A stretch of DNA of 64,000 bases from Hungatella hathewayi (GTDB lineage: Bacteria > Bacillota > Clostridia > Lachnospirales > Lachnospiraceae). The notes beneath the pieces are model-generated. The model ran no database searches. It had not been told where the DNA came from and worked only from the letters and a program-made list of their open reading frames with translations. The position numbers were made by a program, and so were the translations under genes. The stretch is taken from positions 3,374,001 to 3,438,000 of the forward strand of contig CP102274.1 in the NCBI GenBank assembly GCA_025149285.1, given 5' to 3'. Shown piece after piece: positions 17,909 to 26,308 of the stretch (positions within the stretch are counted from its first letter, which is position 1; each line of letters opens with the position of its first letter).

Positions 17909-19237
17909 TTATCTTTTCTGAAATGCCGCAATGAAAAATCCGTCACACGGGTGAATTCCCGGTAAGAGCTGGATCATGCCTGACTTCATGGAAGCCGCAT
18001 TCAGTGTTTCTCCTAACTTTCCTTCTAAATTCACGGCGTCAAACGGAAAATTCTCCAGAAACCACGCCGCATTTTCTTCATTTTCCTGACTGTCGATGGT
18101 GCAGGTGCTGTATATCAGCTTTCCTCCGGGCTTTACGTATGACTGAACCACAGAGAGAATCTCCCGCTGCAGGGCCGCCAGCTCCGCCAGCTGTTCCATC
18201 GTCATCCGGTACTTGATATCCGGTTTTCTGCCAATGATTCCAAGCCCGGAGCACGGTAAATCAGCCAGAACGATGTCGGCACGGCCTTCCCACGCCTGAT
18301 CCGGCACCAGGGCGTCGTGCACCTCTGCACGGATATTGGTAAATCCCGACCGGGCGATATTCTCTTCGATGAGGGCCACCTTCTGCTCCGTTAAATCACG
18401 GACGGTCACCATTCCGGTTCCCTTCAGTTTATCCGCGATATGAAGGCTTTTTCCGCCGGGCGCGCCGCAGACATCGATGCAGACATCCCCTTCCTTCGGG
18501 TCCGCGATCTCTCCCACAAAGCTGGAGCTCATATCCTGAACTGAAATCAGGCCTGAAGCAAACGCATCAAGGCTCTCTAAATAATCGTATTTTGATAAAT
18601 ACAGGACTGTCTCTGACAGCGGAGTCTCCTCCACTGTGACACCCTGACTCTTCAGGCTGTCCATGATCTCCTGCTTCGAGGCCCGGTTTAAGTTGCAGCG
18701 GACCGCCGTCCTGCTGGGCTTAAGGAAGGCCTTTGCCATAGAGACAGTTATCTCCTCCCCGTATGTATCCTTCCACATATCCAGAATCCAGGAGGGCATG
18801 GAGTAACGGACAGAATCATCCGGCCATTTCAGTTGTTCTTTATTTCTGGAAATACCGCGCAGAACGCCGTTGACAAAGCCTTTTAATCCGGTGAATTTCC
18901 GTTTCTGCGCCAGTTTTACCGCCTCGTTGCAGACAGCGGAGTCCGGCACACGGTCCATATAGAGAATCTGATAAACCGACATCCGCAGCAGTGTGCGGAT
19001 GACCGGTTTCATCTTTTTTACTTTTACGCTGGAGTAAGAATTAATGACGTAATCCAGCTGAAGGGTGTATTCCACAGTACCTTCCACGATACGGGAGATA
19101 AAAGCCCGCTCCTGTTTGTCAAGATACTGGTATTTGCTCAGTGCCTGGCTCAGTACAATATGGCTGTAACTGCCCTTTTCCAGGATCTCGAGCAGGATAT
19201 CCAGAATTATTTCCCGGCTGCTGTTTCCGTTAGTCAT
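17909..19237 (-). CDS. rsmB: 16S rRNA cytosine-C5 methyltransferase RsmB
   Basis: A 442-residue enzyme methylating C967 of 16S rRNA. The N-terminal ~140 residues are a NusB-like RNA-binding domain. The SAM domain has motif I VCGAPGGKSLHIADKL, DLPCSGLGIIGRKPD with one catalytic Cys, and YSTCTIDSQENEE with the second. It overlaps the zinc peptidase gene by eight bases and is followed closely by rlmN, so two rRNA methyltransferases are adjacent. Confidence 0.97.
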   Translation of the reverse strand: MTNGNSSREIILDILLEILEKGSYSHIVLSQALSKYQYLDKQERAFISRIVEGTVEYTLQLDYVINSYSSVKVKKMKPVIRTLLRMSVYQILYMDRVPDSAVCNEAVKLAQKRKFTGLKGFVNGVLRGISRNKEQLKWPDDSVRYSMPSWILDMWKDTYGEEITVSMAKAFLKPSRTAVRCNLNRASKQEIMDSLKSQGVTVEETPLSETVLYLSKYDYLESLDAFASGLISVQDMSSSFVGEIADPKEGDVCIDVCGAPGGKSLHIADKLKGTGMVTVRDLTEQKVALIEENIARSGFTNIRAEVHDALVPDQAWEGRADIVLADLPCSGLGIIGRKPDIKYRMTMEQLAELAALQREILSVVQSYVKPGGKLIYSTCTIDSQENEENAAWFLENFPFDAVNLEGKLGETLNAASMKSGMIQLLPGIHPCDGFFIAAFQKR

Positions 19238-19946
19238 TGTCTCTTCGTCCTCCGAACAGAATCACGAGACGGAGCAGCTGAAGCACGGAAGCAGCCAGAG
19301 CCGCCACATACGTGAGCGCCGCTGCACCCAGCACCTTTCTCGTCTGATTAACTTCCTGGCCGCCAAGGATGCCAACCTGATCAAGCAGTGTAATCGCTCT
19401 TCTGGAAGCGTTTAACTCCACGGGAAGCGTGATCAGCTGGAAAATAACGGCCAGTGAAAAGAGAATCAGCCCGATATTTACAAGGGGAGATCCCATGCCT
19501 CCGATCAGCACCCCGATAATAATAAGCGGAAATGCCGCCTGTGAGCCGATATTTGCCACCGGAACGATCGCCCCCCGCAGCTTTAACGGGACGTATCCCA
19601 CGTTGTCCTGCATGGCATGGCCGCACTCGTGAGCCGCCACTCCGATTGCCGCCACTGAGGTGGAGTGGAATACCGACTCCGATAAGTTGACGGTCTTCGT
19701 CCGCGGATCATAATGGTCTGTCAGCTGTCCCTTTACCGGACGGACGGTTACATCGTAGATGCCCTGGGAGTTTAAAAGGCGCTTTGCCGCGTCCTCTCCC
19801 GTCATTCCCGTCATGCTCCTGACTTTTGAGTATTTGCTGAAGGTGCTGTTTACCTTAGCGGAAGCCGCCATCGACAGCACCGCACCTATAATTACGAGAA
19901 TCCATGTGGGATCGAAATAATATCCCATCAAACCGCCATAAAACAT
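19230..19946 (-). CDS. Membrane zinc metallopeptidase, YugP family
   Basis: A 238-residue DUF/PF04298 (neutral zinc metallopeptidase 2) protein. It has an N-terminal TM, the HExxH-type site AAHECGHAMQD and two or three further TM helices after it. This family sits in the fmt-rsmB operon of many Firmicutes; its substrate is not established and membrane-protein quality control is only a suggestion. The ATG at 19946 follows GAAAGGAGCGTCTGATAC, 3 bases after the fmt stop. Confidence 0.93.
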   Translation of the reverse strand: MFYGGLMGYYFDPTWILVIIGAVLSMAASAKVNSTFSKYSKVRSMTGMTGEDAAKRLLNSQGIYDVTVRPVKGQLTDHYDPRTKTVNLSESVFHSTSVAAIGVAAHECGHAMQDNVGYVPLKLRGAIVPVANIGSQAAFPLIIIGVLIGGMGSPLVNIGLILFSLAVIFQLITLPVELNASRRAITLLDQVGILGGQEVNQTRKVLGAAALTYVAALAASVLQLLRLVILFGGRRDND

Positions 19947-19949
19947 GTA

Positions 19950-20888
19950 TCAGACGCTCCTTTCAAAAACGGTTCCCTCTGCAATCTGGTATCCGCGCAG
20001 AAACGCGCCGGTATCCATACGCTTCTTCCCCTGAAGCTGCAGTTCCTTCACCGCAAGTGTTCCTTTTCCTGTCTTTACATACAGACAGTCTTTTCCTGTT
20101 TTTACAACCTGGCCGCAGGCTCCCTCATACTCCTCTTCCAGTACATCGGCCTCCCAGAGCTTGATTATCCTTCCTTCCCAGCCTGTGTAGGCGCTGGGCC
20201 ACGGATTTAGTCCGCGGATCAGGCGTTCAATGGAGACTGCATCCTGGCTCCAGTCGATGTCTCCCTTCGATTTCTTTATCATTCCGACGTAACACGTCTC
20301 TTTCTCGTCCTGCACAGTCCGCACGGCGGTTCCGTCTTCCAGCTTCTTCAGTGTCTTTATAATCAGTCTTCCTCCGATGGCACTCAGCTTATCGTGAAGG
20401 CTTCCGCCCGTCTCTTTCTCATCGAGAGCAACAGTCTCCTGATCCAGGATGTCTCCCGTATCCAACGCTTCCGCCATCATCATGGTGGTGATTCCGCTGA
20501 CTGGTTCCCCGTTGATCACTGCATACTGAATCGGAGAGGCCCCGCGGTACTTCGGAAGCAGGGAAGCGTGGATGTTCACACAGCCATATTTGGGAATATC
20601 GAGGATGGTCTTTGGAAGAAGCTGGCCGAAGGCTGCCACAACCATGGCGTCAGGCTGCATCTCCTTAAGAAGGCTGACGAATTCAGGATCTCTCGCCTTA
20701 ACCGGCTGGTAAACGGGAATTCCGTACTCCAGAGCCTTTACCTTCACGGGAGGCATCTGGACTTCCTTGCCGCGTCCCTTCGGCTTATCCGGCTGGGTCA
20801 CCACCGCAATTACATCATGGCCCGCTTCCACCAGTGCCGTTAATGCCGGCACGGAAAAATCGGGCGTTCCCATAAATACAATCCGCAT
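19950..20888 (-). CDS. fmt: Methionyl-tRNA formyltransferase
   Basis: A 312-residue enzyme that formylates initiator Met-tRNA using 10-formyl-THF. It starts MRIVFMGTPDF. The formyl-THF site HASLLPKYRGASPIQYAVINGE holds the catalytic Asn-His region, and the C-terminal OB-like domain binds tRNA. I chose ATG 20888, one base after the def stop (TAAAATG), rather than an extended form. The formyl donor is supplied by the fhs product encoded in the same window at 30.7-32.4 kb. Confidence 0.97.
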   Translation of the reverse strand: MRIVFMGTPDFSVPALTALVEAGHDVIAVVTQPDKPKGRGKEVQMPPVKVKALEYGIPVYQPVKARDPEFVSLLKEMQPDAMVVAAFGQLLPKTILDIPKYGCVNIHASLLPKYRGASPIQYAVINGEPVSGITTMMMAEALDTGDILDQETVALDEKETGGSLHDKLSAIGGRLIIKTLKKLEDGTAVRTVQDEKETCYVGMIKKSKGDIDWSQDAVSIERLIRGLNPWPSAYTGWEGRIIKLWEADVLEEEYEGACGQVVKTGKDCLYVKTGKGTLAVKELQLQGKKRMDTGAFLRGYQIAEGTVFERSV

Positions 20889-20889
20889 T

Positions 20890-21384
20890 TTACTCGTCCC
20901 CTTCCTCTGTCTCATCCTCTTCCTGGTCTACGTCAGTCAGTTCACCTTCTACCTTGTCGACGAAAAGGTCGCCGCTTAAATGGTCGCATTCATGGCAGAT
21001 GGCACGAGCCAGGAGGCCTTCTCCAATCAGTTCAAATTCGTTCATCTCACAGTCGAAAGCCTTCACTTTTACATGGTCAGGCCGCGTTACCACTCCCGAT
21101 TTCCCCGGTACGCTTAAGCAGCCTTCGCTGCCGGTCTGGCTTCCGCTGGTCTCAGTGATGACCGGATTGATGAGTACGTACTGATTTCCATCCTCCACGT
21201 CGATTACCACGATCTGTTTCAGCACACCTACCTGCGGGGCCGCAAGGCCGACGCCGCATGCCTCGTACATGGTTTCGAACATATCTTCAATTAAGTCCTG
21301 GATGCGCGGTGTCATTTCTTTTACCGGCTTGCAGTGTTTTCTTAAAATATCGTCTCCGATTGTTCTTATTTTTCTGATTGCCAT
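20890..21384 (-). CDS. def: Peptide deformylase
   Basis: A 164-residue metalloenzyme removing the N-formyl group from nascent proteins. The three motifs are GVGLAAPQVG, EGCLSVPG (metal Cys) and CHECDHLSGDLFVDK (HExxH-type). The C-terminus is acidic (DQEEDETEEGDE). It is translated just ahead of fmt; formylation and deformylation genes are linked as usual. A ~175-base gap with strong RNA structure separates it from priA upstream. Confidence 0.97.
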   Translation of the reverse strand: MAIRKIRTIGDDILRKHCKPVKEMTPRIQDLIEDMFETMYEACGVGLAAPQVGVLKQIVVIDVEDGNQYVLINPVITETSGSQTGSEGCLSVPGKSGVVTRPDHVKVKAFDCEMNEFELIGEGLLARAICHECDHLSGDLFVDKVEGELTDVDQEEDETEEGDE

Positions 21385-21419
21385 TTTATTTGTATCCTCT
21401 CGTTTTTTAGTTTATTTGT

Positions 21420-21486
21420 GGGGCGGGAGTCCGCGGTGCACCACCTCACGTCCGCTGCGCTCCCGTTCGGTGACGGGCTTCGCCCT
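21420..21486 (-). other. GC-rich palindromic element between priA and def
   Basis: A 67-base GC-rich block in an otherwise AT-rich gap. CGGGAG (21424-21429) can pair with CTCCCG (21460-21465), and GGGCTTCGCCC near the end forms its own hairpin. It has no coding potential. It looks like a dispersed intergenic palindrome or a folded 5' leader for def. A check for other copies in the genome would decide between these. Confidence 0.4.
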
Positions 21487-21488
21487 AT

Positions 21489-21553
21489 AAAAAGTGTCAT
21501 TAAGATATTTTCTTATGTGCGGGCACAACGAAAATATCTTAATGCCACTTTTT
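21489..21553 (-). terminator. Long hairpin after priA, terminator-like
   Basis: Two 24-base arms (21489-21512 and 21530-21553) are inverted copies with one mismatch. The 17-base loop contains a second small palindrome TGTGCGGGCACA. On the minus strand the arms end in TTTTTATAG, as in an intrinsic terminator, but the stem is longer than needed. It would separate priA from def transcripts or act as a dyad element. Confidence 0.6.
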
Positions 21554-21560
21554 GCACTGC

Positions 21561-23789
21561 TCATGAAAAGTCATACTGTACCATAACCCCTTTAAACAGT
21601 TCCCGCTTTTCCTGTTGGAACCAGTCCATTTGATTCCTGATTTTTATTAGTATATCATAATTTTCATGTTTCAAATATAAAATTTTTCTATATATATCAT
21701 TAATTTTGTAAACAGAGGCGTCTACAGGGCCAATCATCTGGATTTTTTCCTCGTCTGCCTGCGGCGTTATATGGGCTGCGAGGCTGTCTGCTGCCTCTGC
21801 TAACGCTTCTTCTGACTTCGATGCAAGCTGCACGGTAAACAGCACATTGGCCGGCGGATATTTCATCAGACGGCGGTATGCCATCTCCTGGCGGTAGAAG
21901 GTCTCATAATCCTGCCCTGCTGCCGTGACAATACTGTAGTGTTCCGGGTTGTACGTCTGGATAATGACATCCCCGTGCCTCGCATCACGTCCGGCCCGGC
22001 CCGCTGCCTGGGTGAGAAGCTGAAAGGTACGCTCAGCAGCCCGGTAATCCGGGGTGTACAGCGATAAATCTGCCGCCAGTACGCCAACCAGGGTGACATC
22101 GGGAAAGTCGTGGCCTTTCACGATCATCTGGGTTCCGATCAGGATATCCGCATCTCCTTCTGCAAATGCCGAAAGAATCTCCTCATGGCCGCCCTTTTTG
22201 GAAGTCGTGTCGAGATCCATTCGGAGGACTCTGGCCTGCGGAAACATCTTCTTTGTCATCATCTCAATTTTCTGGGTCCCTACTCCGAAATTGGCAATGT
22301 ATGGAGAACCGCAGCCCGGGCATTGTTCCGGCATGGGAATCGAATAGCCGCAGTAATGGCACACCAGCCGGTTGTCCTTATGAAGCGTCAAAGTCACATC
22401 GCAGTGGGGACATTTGATGGCCTCCCCGCAGGAACGGCATGACACAAAGTTGGCATAGCCCCTCCTGTTGATGAACATCATGATCTGTTCCTTCTTCTCC
22501 AGCCGGTCGGTGATCATCTGCTGCAGCTTTCTGCTGAAAATGGATTTATTCCCCTCCTTCAGCTCTTCCCTCAGATCTACGACAGCCACCTCGGCAAGCC
22601 TGCTGTCCGCCTTGGCCCTGGTATTCAGTTTAAACAGACGGTATTCACCGCGAAGCGCCTTCGTGTATGCCTCCAGGGACGGCGTCGCTGAGCCGAGAAC
22701 CACGGAAGCATTCTGCATCTGCGCCCGTTTCACCGCCACCTCCCGCGCCTGGTAACGGGGCACCACCTCGCTTTTATAGGCCCCTTCATGCTCTTCGTCT
22801 ATGATAATCATTCCCAGTCTGGCAAAGGGCGTAAACAGCGCAGAACGCGGTCCGATCATGATATCGATATCGCCGCTTCTGGCCCTCTCAAACTGGTCGT
22901 ACCGCTCCCCCGCCGATAATCTGGAATTGATGATGGAAACCCGGTTTCCAAAACGCCCGTAAAAACGCATGACCGTCTGATAGGTCAGCGCAATCTCAGG
23001 AATCAGGACGATAACCTGCATTCCTTCGCTTATGACTCTGGAAATCATCTCCATATAGACCTCAGTCTTGCCGCTTCCGGTAATGCCGTGGATCAGATAT
23101 GTCTCCCGCTTTCCCGCTTCATAATCCTCACAGAATGCGCTTACCACCGCCTGCTGCTCCTTATTTAATTCCACAGCCTTTACTCTGCTGCCCGCGTCCT
23201 TTACGGGGTTCCGGAAAATTTCCTCCGATTCCAGCGCCACATAGCCTTTTTCAATCACCGGCTTTAAGGTGGCCGCCGATAAGTTCATCTGGCCTGACGC
23301 CACCTCATACGGGATCACATGGTTTTCCTTCAGTGCCTTGAAGAGCCGCACTCTCGCCTTATAGCTCTTTTTCTCCGCCTCCGCTGTCACTGCCTCCAGC
23401 TGTTCGTCCGGGATCAGAAGGCGCAGGACCTTCTTCTCCTTCGGTTTTACCTTCTGCTTCACCGGGAGCACCGTCTTTAATGCCTGGTTCATTGTGGAAC
23501 CGTACTGTTCCTTCAGCCACCACGCCAGCATAATCAGCTGCGACTCCGCTGAAACACCGCCTTCCACGATTTCTGCGATCTCTTTTATCTTATCCGCATC
23601 ATAATCCGCGTGGTCCGTGATGCCGACCACATAGCCCTTCCTCAGAGAATTTCCCTTTCCAAACGGAATCTTCACCAGAACGCCTACAAAAATCCGGTCC
23701 TCAAGCTGGGGCGGAATTCTGTAATCAAAGGTGCGGTCCACTTTCTCATGAGAAATATCGATGATGATCTGGGCAAATCGTTTTGTCAT
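21561..23789 (-). CDS. priA: Primosomal protein N' (replication restart helicase PriA)
   Basis: A 742-residue superfamily 2 helicase that reloads DnaB at collapsed forks. It has an N-terminal DNA-binding domain, Walker A GITGSGKTEV and the DEEH box (IIIDEEHEGAYK). Two zinc-binding clusters follow in CRSCGEAIKCPHC and CHYCG..CPGCG, then the C-terminal helicase lobe QAAGRAGR. Full length and intact. It is the first gene of the def-fmt-rsmB-rlmN-prpC-prkC-rsgA block. AGGAAG lies upstream of the ATG. Confidence 0.97.
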   Translation of the reverse strand: MTKRFAQIIIDISHEKVDRTFDYRIPPQLEDRIFVGVLVKIPFGKGNSLRKGYVVGITDHADYDADKIKEIAEIVEGGVSAESQLIMLAWWLKEQYGSTMNQALKTVLPVKQKVKPKEKKVLRLLIPDEQLEAVTAEAEKKSYKARVRLFKALKENHVIPYEVASGQMNLSAATLKPVIEKGYVALESEEIFRNPVKDAGSRVKAVELNKEQQAVVSAFCEDYEAGKRETYLIHGITGSGKTEVYMEMISRVISEGMQVIVLIPEIALTYQTVMRFYGRFGNRVSIINSRLSAGERYDQFERARSGDIDIMIGPRSALFTPFARLGMIIIDEEHEGAYKSEVVPRYQAREVAVKRAQMQNASVVLGSATPSLEAYTKALRGEYRLFKLNTRAKADSRLAEVAVVDLREELKEGNKSIFSRKLQQMITDRLEKKEQIMMFINRRGYANFVSCRSCGEAIKCPHCDVTLTLHKDNRLVCHYCGYSIPMPEQCPGCGSPYIANFGVGTQKIEMMTKKMFPQARVLRMDLDTTSKKGGHEEILSAFAEGDADILIGTQMIVKGHDFPDVTLVGVLAADLSLYTPDYRAAERTFQLLTQAAGRAGRDARHGDVIIQTYNPEHYSIVTAAGQDYETFYRQEMAYRRLMKYPPANVLFTVQLASKSEEALAEAADSLAAHITPQADEEKIQMIGPVDASVYKINDIYRKILYLKHENYDILIKIRNQMDWFQQEKRELFKGVMVQYDFS

Positions 23790-23879
23790 TGCGTCAACTT
23801 CCTGTCTTCTTAATTTTTATAACCATTCAGCTGTGCGGCAGTCTGCACATCCGAATCGCTGTCATTTTGAAATGAAATG

Positions 23880-23916
23880 ACCCGACTTTGGCGCATCATA
23901 TCGAAGCAAGTCGGGT
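23880..23916 (-). terminator. Stem-loop after the epimerase gene
   Basis: ACCCGACTT (23880-23888) and AAGTCGGGT (23908-23916) form a perfect 9-bp stem with a 19-base loop, between the epimerase stop and priA start. The following minus-strand sequence CATTTCATTTC is only modestly T-rich, so termination strength is uncertain. The rest of the 23790-23965 gap shows nothing clear. Confidence 0.55.
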
Positions 23917-23965
23917 TTGTACGTTACTAATTATAGGATTCGAAGGAAGAAAAGTCAACGCCGGA

Positions 23966-24829
23966 TTACCCTTCTGTCTCCCCATAGAAGTCCAGAAGCG
24001 GATAAATCCAGGTGTCAAGGACGGAAAAATGGTACCCTGCGCCTTCCGCCTTCTCCGTATTTATGGAAAATCCCGGGAATCCATTGTATGGGGCTTCTTC
24101 CCCCTCCGGTGACAGGACTGCCTTCTTTCCTGTCTTTTCTTCTATATAGCGGATTATCTCTCCGATGGTGATCGTCCCCGATGCGGCCGCATTCACAGGG
24201 CCTTCCAAGGAGGAATCGGCCAGAAACGCCAGGAAACGGCCGCATTCCTCCGCGGAAATGAAGCTTACAGGACAGTTTTCATTTTCCACCTGCATAGCAA
24301 TCCCCTTCGCCGTATGGGCAGCGTAAAACCGGAGTCGTTCCGTGTAATCATCCCTTCCAAGAACCACGGGGAAACGTACCATCACGGACTCCTGTTCCGG
24401 AAATGCCTGCACCAGGGCCGCTTCCGCCTGCCTCTTTCCCATTCCGTAATCGAATGCGCTCCGTTTACCCCAGATAAGAGTTTCCCGGTACGGATCATAA
24501 TCCGTCTCTCTCGTATTTTCCTTCAGTTCATAAACCGAGATGGAGGATACCATGATATATCGCCTGCACCGGACTGTTTCAAGCGCATTTTTCACATCAT
24601 TGGAGCAGTAGGCCAGATCATCATATACCACATCGAATTCTCTGCCGGAAAATACGGCGCGCATAGATTCCTCCTGGATGCGGTCCACCCGGATTGCTTC
24701 CACCGGGGCAATAAAACGCGGTTTTGCATTTCCCCGGGTAGCCACGGCAACCTCATGCCCCTGTAGAAGCAGTGTATTCACCAGATGAACTCCGAAAAAA
24801 CGTGTACCTCCAAGAACCAGTATCTTCAT
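23966..24829 (-). CDS. NAD-dependent epimerase/dehydratase family protein
   Basis: A 287-residue extended short-chain dehydrogenase. The Rossmann motif is GGTRFFG at 8-14 (MKILVLGGTRFFGVHLV). A SISVYE segment replaces the usual catalytic Ser region, and FDYGMGKRQAE holds the YxxxK pair. Similar proteins act as nucleotide-sugar reductases or atypical epimerases; the substrate cannot be assigned. It follows the Imm63-like gene by 18 bases and may be co-transcribed with the small accessory genes. Confidence 0.82.
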   Translation of the reverse strand: MKILVLGGTRFFGVHLVNTLLLQGHEVAVATRGNAKPRFIAPVEAIRVDRIQEESMRAVFSGREFDVVYDDLAYCSNDVKNALETVRCRRYIMVSSISVYELKENTRETDYDPYRETLIWGKRSAFDYGMGKRQAEAALVQAFPEQESVMVRFPVVLGRDDYTERLRFYAAHTAKGIAMQVENENCPVSFISAEECGRFLAFLADSSLEGPVNAAASGTITIGEIIRYIEEKTGKKAVLSPEGEEAPYNGFPGFSINTEKAEGAGYHFSVLDTWIYPLLDFYGETEG

Positions 24830-24847
24830 AATCTCATGTTTCCCTTC

Positions 24848-25723
24848 TCAGCCGCTGATATCTTCATAAAGATTATCGTAACGGCGGTGAACCGGCAGCT
24901 TTTCTCCAATATTCCACAGAAATCTGCCTTCCAGCGAATAGGCATCTATGTTGTCTTCCTCCCGGTCCATAAGGACAAGGACTTTCTCATCCAGCCGCCG
25001 CATATCCAGCGCCTCCCCGTCTATGTCAAACTGGAAGGTCCCGGCAGCGCCTCCGTCTTCCAAAAACTGCGGCTCCAGCCTGATCCTGGAACGTCCTGGC
25101 TCTTTTGCCGGTTCTATGCGGTATAAGTAATGGGAATCCGAATACTCCCTGGAATCGCTGATCTCGATGATCCGGCTGATCTGATAGTCGTATTCCCAGT
25201 GCGGCCGCGCAAACCAGCGGTTCAGCAGTCCGATGTACCGGTCGGCGCACTGCGCGAAAAATGCCCAGTCCACAGCCGGAGCCAGCCACTCCAGAGCCTT
25301 ACCGAACCACAGCCGGCGGTAATCGTACCGACAGTGATACGGCCACGAGGCCTCCTCACGGTCTTTGATGTCCAGTACCCACTGATACGCCTGTTTATCG
25401 ATGATTAACGCCAGAAAACGGTTGACTGCAGTCTCCGCCTCTGCCTCCAGAATTGTGACGGACTTAGTTCCCCGGTCGCCGCAGGATACCATAAAGTATC
25501 CGTAGTCTCTGTGAAATCCACAGGCCTGCCCATAGGGTTCAGACTCCGTGTAAGCCTCCGCCTTCGCACCGCAGCCGGATGCATCCAGTCCCTGATTCAG
25601 CTGATCTAAGAAGGAGTTCCAGATCTTCCGCTCCTCCGAACAACCCTTTCCCTGCTTTTTTACGGGAAATACAGCAGCATACAGCAGTTCTGCAAGTGTC
25701 TGTTCTTCCATCTTTTCTTCCAT
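24848..25723 (-). CDS. Uncharacterised protein with Imm63-like segment
   Basis: About 291 residues, not firmly recognised. Residues ~65-180 show a pattern like the Imm63 immunity family: an aromatic strand then DRGTKSVTI, a helical region, and YDYRRLWFGKALEWLAPAVDW. No signal peptide or TM segment is apparent, so it is probably cytosolic. No toxin gene is adjacent, so an orphan immunity protein is only a hypothesis. Start is uncertain between ATG 25723 and 25711. It begins 23 bases after the cysteine hydrolase stop. Confidence 0.5.
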   Translation of the reverse strand: MEEKMEEQTLAELLYAAVFPVKKQGKGCSEERKIWNSFLDQLNQGLDASGCGAKAEAYTESEPYGQACGFHRDYGYFMVSCGDRGTKSVTILEAEAETAVNRFLALIIDKQAYQWVLDIKDREEASWPYHCRYDYRRLWFGKALEWLAPAVDWAFFAQCADRYIGLLNRWFARPHWEYDYQISRIIEISDSREYSDSHYLYRIEPAKEPGRSRIRLEPQFLEDGGAAGTFQFDIDGEALDMRRLDEKVLVLMDREEDNIDAYSLEGRFLWNIGEKLPVHRRYDNLYEDISG

Positions 25724-25745
25724 CCTGTCATTTTTATTCCCGCAG

Positions 25746-26279
25746 TCAGCGTGCCAGCAGCTCAAGCACCTCTTCCACAGACATCAGATCGGCAAAACGG
25801 CCATCCCAAATCTTCGTTTCATAAAATTTCACAGTCGCTTCTCCTGACATAAACTCATTGTCATACGTAGTCGTGGCCCCTTCCGGTATCACCACGCCGT
25901 ATCCCAGTTCAAAGGCAGCTTTGCAGGTGGAATCCATGCAGTATTCCGTCTGCATGCCCATCAGGATCAGATCGGTGATCTGTTTTTCCTTTAGATACTC
26001 CTCCAGATCAGTCTCCAGAAACGCACTGTTGTAATTCTTATCAAATATCCGCTCTCCCGGTTTCGGCTCCACCGCACCGTGAATGTTCCAGCCTTCTGTA
26101 CCGCTCTCCAGCTCGTCCCCGGCATCGCCGTCATGCCGGACATAGATAATCTCGGCACCGGCCTTCCGTGCCCCGTCTGCCACTCGCTTAAGTTCCTGTA
26201 AAAACTCCTCTTCTCTGTATGGATGTGCCTCCACCAGCGCTTTCTGTACATCAACAATCAATACGGCTATTTTCCCCAT
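25746..26279 (-). CDS. Isochorismatase-like cysteine hydrolase
   Basis: A 177-residue enzyme of the isochorismatase/nicotinamidase superfamily. The triad is visible: Asp in VLIVDVQKALV, a Lys in FDKNYNSAF, and nucleophile Cys in MQTEYCMDST. It resembles YcaC/PncA-like amidohydrolases of unknown substrate. The ATG at 26279 is preferred over 26285 because GGAG lies 8 bases upstream. It sits among short accessory genes in one direction. Confidence 0.85.
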   Translation of the reverse strand: MGKIAVLIVDVQKALVEAHPYREEEFLQELKRVADGARKAGAEIIYVRHDGDAGDELESGTEGWNIHGAVEPKPGERIFDKNYNSAFLETDLEEYLKEKQITDLILMGMQTEYCMDSTCKAAFELGYGVVIPEGATTTYDNEFMSGEATVKFYETKIWDGRFADLMSVEEVLELLAR

Positions 26280-26308
26280 ATTCATTTCTCCTTTCCGTGT
26301 CTCAGTTT

